The notes beneath the pieces are model-generated. The model had not been told where the DNA came from. It saw nothing but the letters and a program-made list of their open reading frames with translations, and did no database searches. A stretch of 64,000 nucleotides of DNA from Hofstenia miamia. Taxonomy: Eukaryota > Xenacoelomorpha > Acoela > Hofsteniidae. Below are positions 62,401-64,000 of the stretch, piece after piece. The position numbers and the translations under genes are program-made. The stretch's first letter is position 1; each line of letters opens with the position of its first letter. The DNA is taken from assembly GCA_900660155.1 (NCBI GenBank), contig CABFPE010000304.1, positions 465,010 to 529,009 on the forward strand, in the 5' to 3' direction.

Positions 62401-63348
62401 CCAATGGCGCCGGCGTTTTTGTAGCTCAAAGAAAATTTTAAAATTGAGTCTTGGCTTTATGTGTTCTAAAGGCTTATGTTTCGAACAGCTGCGTAGCCAA
62501 AAATTTTTTTAAAAAAGGATTTAATTTTAAATTTTTTTCATAGAAAAGCAATAGAGCATTTAATACAATATTGGCATTCAAATTACAGCAATGTAAACTA
62601 TATCTCAAATATTCAATAAGTTTTATACATTCAATTTGACAATGTATTATTAAATTTAAAAAAAGATGTAGGGATTCTCCAGATTCCACTTCACTACGGC
62701 CCTTTTTACCTTATTCAATGAGGAATCCGTAATCTCATTTTCCCGTGAGGCATATACAGCATTTGCAAAAATATATCAGATTTCAGAGGTTATGAAAAAT
62801 AACCGCAGAATCAAAACATTAATTTTAGGATAAAAAGAATAATAGCCCTTTTCATTGATTGTAATACATGCAGAGCTAAATGTTTGAAAATTGTATTTTA
62901 GTACAGAAAATGTTGTAAATGTGTTTCGTATGCTTTAACATCAAATAAAATAATTAAAGGTGAAGTACTTAGAGATTTAATAAATCTAAACAGCTTATTT
63001 TCAAGGTTGTTTATTTCTGATTGTTTTCTTTCAAATTTATATCAACTACAATTTGGTGAGGTTTAAATCTAAAAGTACTGCACTTTACAATTTTCTGACT
63101 AAATGTTTATGCATTGAGTTTAATTGCTTCCTATGAAGATAAAATAGCGAAATAAAGTGATTATTTAATATTTTCGAAATAAAGATGCATGCGGTTCCAG
63201 TAGAATAAGATTTTAAAATGCCATCACGCTTATACGAATCCTTTGTTGGTATTGGAATTTTTTTTTTAAAGTTATGGAAACAAAATACTTACGCATTGGA
63301 AAAGTGAAGCAGTGAAAAAAGAACACAGTGCAGTAGTATAGAATTCAT
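43301..63348 (-). CDS. Cys-loop ligand-gated ion channel (GABA-A/glycine receptor type), 8 exons, M4 not found
   Basis: Eight minus-strand exons join with matching phases at canonical splice sites: 63348-63293, 62003-61856, 58091-57917, 53364-53277, 53121-53039, 51347-51207, 50154-49931, 43471-43301. The product of about 362 residues has a signal peptide, a complete ligand-binding domain with the 13-residue Cys-loop (CPMDLFLFPMDSQTC), M1 (LQSYVPSTLIVMCSWVAFWV), M2 and M3. The intron positions fit those of animal GABA-A/glycine receptors. Before M2 stands PGR where anion channels usually have PAR; the intact Pro favours an anion channel, but this is inferred. Loop C has no vicinal cysteines, so it is not a nicotinic alpha-type subunit. 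The M4 exon should begin in phase 0 to the left of 43301 and may lie in the gap 41659-42027 or outside what I could recognise. Confidence 0.9.
44220..44530 (+). mobile_element. Second IS630/DD37D relic
   Basis: A + strand remnant in receptor intron 7. PEFIRTK*WP is followed, after a frame shift, by SDLNVMDYIVWEN, which corresponds to the PDLNPMDYSIW block around the last catalytic Asp of IS630-type transposases. Upstream sequence is too degraded to follow. It is similar in type to, but in the opposite orientation from, the fragment at 42028-42437. Confidence 0.55.
44694..45115. repeat. ACAGGACAGGAC-rich element
   Basis: A cluster of AGGAC/ACAGGACAGGAC words at 44700-44753 and a second short cluster at 45086-45112 bracket about 330 bases of ordinary AT-rich DNA. 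The start CAGTGTTGAGACAGGACAGG recalls a hAT-type end, but no matching inverted end or target duplication was established. Confidence 0.45.
45713..45815. repeat. (TA)n tracts with embedded 43-bp cassette
   Basis: Two TA runs flank 45751-45793, whose sequence (GCATATACGCAAAATCAGAA and onward to GATAGTGTAATG) recurs at 47719-47761 with about three differences, also between TA runs. Confidence 0.8.
46195..46410. repeat. Diverged TCGAGTACTCGA-family repeat
   Basis: Shares CATCTCGACATTTCGAGTAC, TTTAATTTTTGCCTGTA and ATATAGGGTAGCACAGTTAT with 16165-16420 and, in its first part, with the tandem units at 17480 and 18508. It is an interspersed repeat family of unknown class. Confidence 0.6.
46411..47615. 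other. Intronic AT-rich DNA
   Basis: Receptor intron 7. No gene. A TACAGGGTTTTTCAGAAATA motif at 47423 resembles an IS630/mariner end but has no partner. Confidence 0.35.
47624..49724. mobile_element. 2.1-kb nonautonomous hAT element
   Basis: The terminal repeats are CAGGGGCGCACCCAG (47624) and, on the complement of the right end, CAGAGGCGCACCCAG (49724). A perfect 8-bp target duplication AACAGAAC flanks them (47616-47623 and 49725-49732). No transposase frame is visible inside. The interior holds (TA)n tracts, the 43-bp cassette at 47719-47761 and a second hAT-like element. It is inserted in receptor intron 7. Confidence 0.9.
48614..49342. mobile_element. Nested hAT-like element
   Basis: The ends CAGGGGTGGACAATTTT and (complement of the right end) CAGGGGTAGACAAAATT form good hAT-type inverted repeats inside the larger element. 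I see no clear 8-bp target duplication (left flank CAAACACG, right flank GGGACATA). No coding sequence was found. Confidence 0.65.
49931..50154 (-). CDS. Receptor exon 7: pre-M1, M1 and M2 pore
   Basis: 224 bases, entering in phase 1 (G from exon 6) and leaving in phase 0 at GTAAGT. It encodes RFADLEIKFLFERDLLYFIL, M1 (SYVPSTLIVMCSWVAFWV), the NREGIPGR linker and M2 (ACLSITTVLSLITLIG) followed by STNSKLPNVST. The conserved M2 ring residues Thr6', Leu9' and the Arg0' are present; the usual Ala at -1' is Gly. Two structural introns found in many vertebrate genes within this region are absent. Confidence 0.95.
50848..50890. repeat. (TA)n microsatellite
   Basis: TA run next to the 140-bp MITE; another short run lies on the MITE's other side (51043-51058). 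Confidence 0.9.
50899..51038. mobile_element. 140-bp hAT-type MITE
   Basis: Inverted ends CAGGGCCCACTGAAT are perfect on both sides, and an 8-bp duplication ATGTACAT flanks them (50891-50898 and 51039-51046). The duplication is itself palindromic. The element sits in a (TA)n tract in receptor intron 6 and has no coding sequence. Confidence 0.88.
51207..51347 (-). CDS. Receptor exon 6: strands after the Cys-loop to loop C
   Basis: 141 bases, phase 2 in (T+AT gives Tyr? the codon is completed from exon 5) and phase 1 out at GTAAAA. It encodes GYTVDELKLSWADDNGSVTI, the YGYT motif and loop B region, then LAQFNLKEQLLTNYTLNFST, the loop C region aligned to the ...FSTG motif of GABA-A subunits. NGS, NYT and NFS are possible N-glycosylation sites. 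There is no CC pair in loop C. Confidence 0.94.
51940..52190. repeat. Interspersed repeat shared with 29430-29900
   Basis: Shares AAATTTGGGAATC, an AGAAGAGACC/AGAGGGGAC segment and AATATTTAGTGAGTTATG with the copy at 29.4-29.9 kb; a weaker third copy is at about 58930-59150. No ends defined. Confidence 0.5.
53039..53121 (-). CDS. Receptor exon 5: Cys-loop
   Basis: 83 bases, acceptor TATTTTAG, donor GTAAGT, phase 2 in and phase 1 out. It encodes ATIIPKCPMDLFLFPMDSQT then CSLLIEC. The two cysteines are 13 residues apart with the FPMD core, the defining signature of the pentameric ligand-gated channel family. Small exons of this size and phase at this place are typical for GABA-A/glycine receptor genes. 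Confidence 0.96.
53277..53364 (-). CDS. Receptor exon 4: strands beta5-beta6
   Basis: 88 bases, acceptor TACAATATAG, donor GTTGGT, phase 1 in and phase 2 out. It encodes SLRAFKQDVMVPNVLIRLSP and DGSILYSA, matching the HPDGTVLYGLR region of GABA-A receptors (loop E). Joins exon 3 with a G+AT Asp codon and exon 5 with an AG+G Arg codon. Confidence 0.94.
53365..54482. other. Receptor intron 3, AT-rich part
   Basis: Nothing recognisable between exon 4 and the (TA)n tract at 54487. Confidence 0.4.
54487..54532. repeat. (TA)n microsatellite
   Basis: Pure TA run of about 46 bases in receptor intron 3. Confidence 0.95.
54840..55700 (+). mobile_element. Tc1/mariner transposase relic
   Basis: A + strand relic of a Tc1-type transposase. 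From 55002: NKYGLYGRRAAQKPLLSHIQ, then RRLSWCKR and WANAIFSDESCVQLSG with the first Asp. Further on, IFQQDNAPCQKSS has the second Asp, and SPDLNIIENLWDFLKSQ has the Glu. The last block (55494-55700, LYESIPRKIRSVILAK) is the C-terminus. Several frame changes separate the blocks. The helix-turn-helix part before 55000 is barely recognisable, and terminal repeats were not identified. Located in receptor intron 3. Confidence 0.85.
55760..55811. repeat. (TA)n microsatellite
   Basis: TA run of about 52 bases just right of the Tc1 relic. Confidence 0.95.
55812..57916. other. Receptor intron 3, remaining part
   Basis: No gene recognised. Two patches (about 56140-56200 and 56370-56470) are relatively GC-rich with words such as TTTCATCCCCACCTC and ATCCCCACCTCCCC, suggesting repeat fragments of unknown type. 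Confidence 0.35.
57917..58091 (-). CDS. Receptor exon 3: strands beta2-beta4 and loop A
   Basis: 175 bases, phase 0 in after AATTTTTAG and phase 1 out at GTTCCT (a weak donor). It encodes NFRLDISFRQKWKDSRLSF, matching the family's D..(F)RQ.W.D.RL block (loop D), a hydrophilic stretch with an N-I-T glycosylation site, and FLEKIWIPDTYFP, the loop A block (W.PDTYF). The stretch between them is a few residues longer than in vertebrate subunits. It had to be found by eye because it has no internal Met start. Confidence 0.94.
58930..59150. repeat. Weak third copy of the 29.4/51.9-kb repeat
   Basis: Resembles the other two copies in a GAAGAGACTCTC, GTGCTTTTAGATTGAATG and TTTTTGAGCCATAAGCG order, at lower similarity. 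Low certainty. Confidence 0.35.
59382..59419. repeat. (TA)n microsatellite
   Basis: TA run of about 38 bases in receptor intron 2. Confidence 0.95.
59720..59848 (-). CDS. Calcium-binding EGF exon B
   Basis: 129 bases in phase 1 at both ends, acceptor TGATTTTAG, donor GTAATA. It encodes INECLGNHSCHSNQYCINTI and GSYDCDECEHGSKYNAEEMA then CE. The start completes Asp, giving the D-I-N-E-C calcium-binding start; six cysteines and the N-T-x-G-S-Y hydroxylation and packing motif are present. It follows exon A in perfect phase. Both are nested in receptor intron 2 on the same strand, but neither can be spliced in frame to receptor exon 2 or 3 (both phase 0). Confidence 0.92.
60375..60506 (-). CDS. 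Calcium-binding EGF exon A
   Basis: 132 bases in phase 1 at both ends, acceptor AAAGCACTTAG, donor GTGAGA. It encodes IDECQTRTHACDLETQLCAN and TNGSYSCECNTGYKFNDAEN then NCE. The D-I-D-E-C start, six cysteines and N-T-x-G-S-Y motif are those of a calcium-binding EGF domain such as in fibrillin- or fibulin-type extracellular proteins. Preceding exons, if any, would be in or beyond the gap at 60678-61677. The parent protein is unknown. Confidence 0.93.
60655..60677. repeat. (TA)n microsatellite at gap edge
   Basis: TA run of about 23 bases that leads straight into the 1-kb N gap. Confidence 0.9.
60678..61677. other. Assembly gap (1,000 N)
   Basis: The round length suggests a gap of unknown true size. 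It separates the EGF exons from receptor exon 2. Confidence 0.98.
61856..62003 (-). CDS. Receptor exon 2: N-terminal helix and strand beta1
   Basis: 148 bases, acceptor TACTATTAAG, donor GTAAAT, phase 2 in and phase 0 out. The first base completes the Ala codon of exon 1. It encodes KHFVSMLLDNLTDEANYDKT and LRPNFGGAPVEVGITMNIDS then LGPIDEVQK. This is the family's LL....YD..LRP..GG.PV.V....I.S.GP block that opens the ligand-binding domain. NLT is a possible glycosylation site. Confidence 0.95.
62010..63292. other. Receptor intron 1
   Basis: AT-rich, no second gene recognised. A slightly GC-richer patch at about 62285-62420 (CTTGGCCTGGC, GGCGCCGGCG) could be a repeat fragment. Confidence 0.4.
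63293..63348 (-). CDS. Receptor exon 1: start codon and signal peptide
   Basis: 56 bases from ATG (63348-63346) to a strong GTAAGT donor, leaving in phase 2. It encodes MNSILLHCVLFSLLHFSN plus part of an Ala codon, a short hydrophobic signal peptide. The phase fits exon 2 exactly, and no other Met in frame lies closer to exon 2. The start is inferred from this match, not from transcript data. Confidence 0.8.
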
Positions 63349-64000
63349 GGAAATGACTGCGTCTTTAATGAATAGTCTAACGAGAGAAATGAAAGGAATT
63401 GCGGATCGGTGCAGTGCCTTGTGGAATATTCCTTCTCCTCTAATCGTAGTATAAAATGGAGCTTAGCTGTGTTCGCAAAAATAGCGCTAAACAACGCGTT
63501 GATTATTATCAATGTAACCGTATAGTGAACAAGCAGAATCGTTATATATAAATGCTGTCCAGCAACAATGAGAATAAGGTTCAATATAACCCAAGGCTAA
63601 CATCAACATATTTTGGAGAAACTATATTAAATTGGGTTTATGATGGAACCAGATCATAACTTTGTATCTGATTATATTGATTATAAGAAGGGGGCAATAA
63701 AACTTCTAAAACTAATAGACACTAACTTGTGATATTACAAAAACGATACATATTTTGTTTTCCAGTTGTTGTAGTTCACATTAACTGAACTACACTATGA
63801 CCAAGTGACCTGCTAATATTATCCAAGATTTCCTCTGACTCAATATTAATGACCAAAGATTATAAGTTTGCAAATGCAAAAGTTCTGCATCTTATATATA
63901 CATATTCATTGGCCGTCTTTGAATGAAATTTAAAGCCTTAAGAGTAGCTATGGCATGAAAATTAACTCATAGATTTAATTATATATAAATATTATTTTTG
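63349..64000. other. Upstream flank of the receptor gene
   Basis: Probable 5' UTR and promoter region for the minus-strand gene. A TATA-like ATTTATATATAACG (complement of about 63540-63553) lies about 200 bases upstream of the ATG; whether it acts as a promoter cannot be judged. Confidence 0.3.

Noticed and set aside
63345-63584. 79-codon minus-strand frame upstream of the receptor
   Set aside because: No known domain, and it overlaps the likely 5' UTR and the signal-peptide exon in another frame.
1-64000. CRISPR arrays, operons, riboswitches, rRNA genes
   Set aside because: Nothing of the kind is visible, and the window is animal nuclear DNA.

Overview
The window looks like nuclear DNA of an invertebrate animal. 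It is AT-rich, has spliced genes with multi-kilobase introns and canonical GT/AG sites, is dense in (TA)n microsatellites, and holds many decayed transposons (Tc1/mariner, DD37D IS630 type, hAT, piggyBac, Penelope-like, LINE, Ty3/Gypsy). No operons, CRISPR arrays or bacterial signals are present. I cannot name the species. Three scaffold gaps (22463-22797, 41659-42027, 60678-61677) and single Ns at 1156, 11612, 13155 and 47698 limit the reading.

Two host genes can be supported. (1) A CAP-superfamily (GAPR-1/GLIPR2-like) gene on the + strand has two coding exons, 20366-20590 and 28066-28251, split by a 7.5-kb intron packed with transposons; its 5' end was not found. (2) A Cys-loop ligand-gated ion channel of the GABA-A/glycine type lies on the - strand from a signal-peptide exon at 63293-63348 to the M3 exon at 43301-43471. 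Eight exons join in phase and give about 362 residues: signal peptide, ligand-binding domain, Cys-loop, M1, M2 and M3. The M4 exon was not found. Two calcium-binding EGF exons (60375-60506 and 59720-59848) sit on the same strand inside the receptor's second intron, but their phase is incompatible with the flanking receptor exons. They are therefore a nested gene fragment, alternative exons with missing partners, or an assembly effect next to the 1-kb gap.

Layout: 1-1060 Tc1 relic; 1060-2870 little recognisable; 2873-13139 an old Ty3/Gypsy element with a truncated piggyBac copy inserted, flanked by a direct pair of ~340-bp repeats; 11164-11611 a nearly perfect palindrome around (TA)n; 12436-12762 a MITE-like element; 13156-13716 Penelope-like GIY-YIG endonuclease; 14403-15110 LINE fragment; 17477-19532 two seemingly identical 1,028-bp tandem units, each with a small hAT element; 20366-28251 the CAP gene, whose intron holds a 3.3-kb foldback complex (21143-24432, with an internal GC-rich island) and a 1.3-kb Tc1 element (25819-27111); about 30.4-34.9 kb a broken LINE with Gag-like ORF1, endonuclease and partial reverse transcriptase; 34.9-41.6 kb mostly featureless AT-rich DNA; 42.0-63.4 kb the receptor gene, with DD37D relics, a 2.1-kb hAT element carrying another hAT-like element, a 140-bp hAT MITE and a Tc1 relic in its introns.

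The host genes do not form an evident pathway together. Most of the remaining structure comes from mobile elements, many of them abutting (TA)n tracts.
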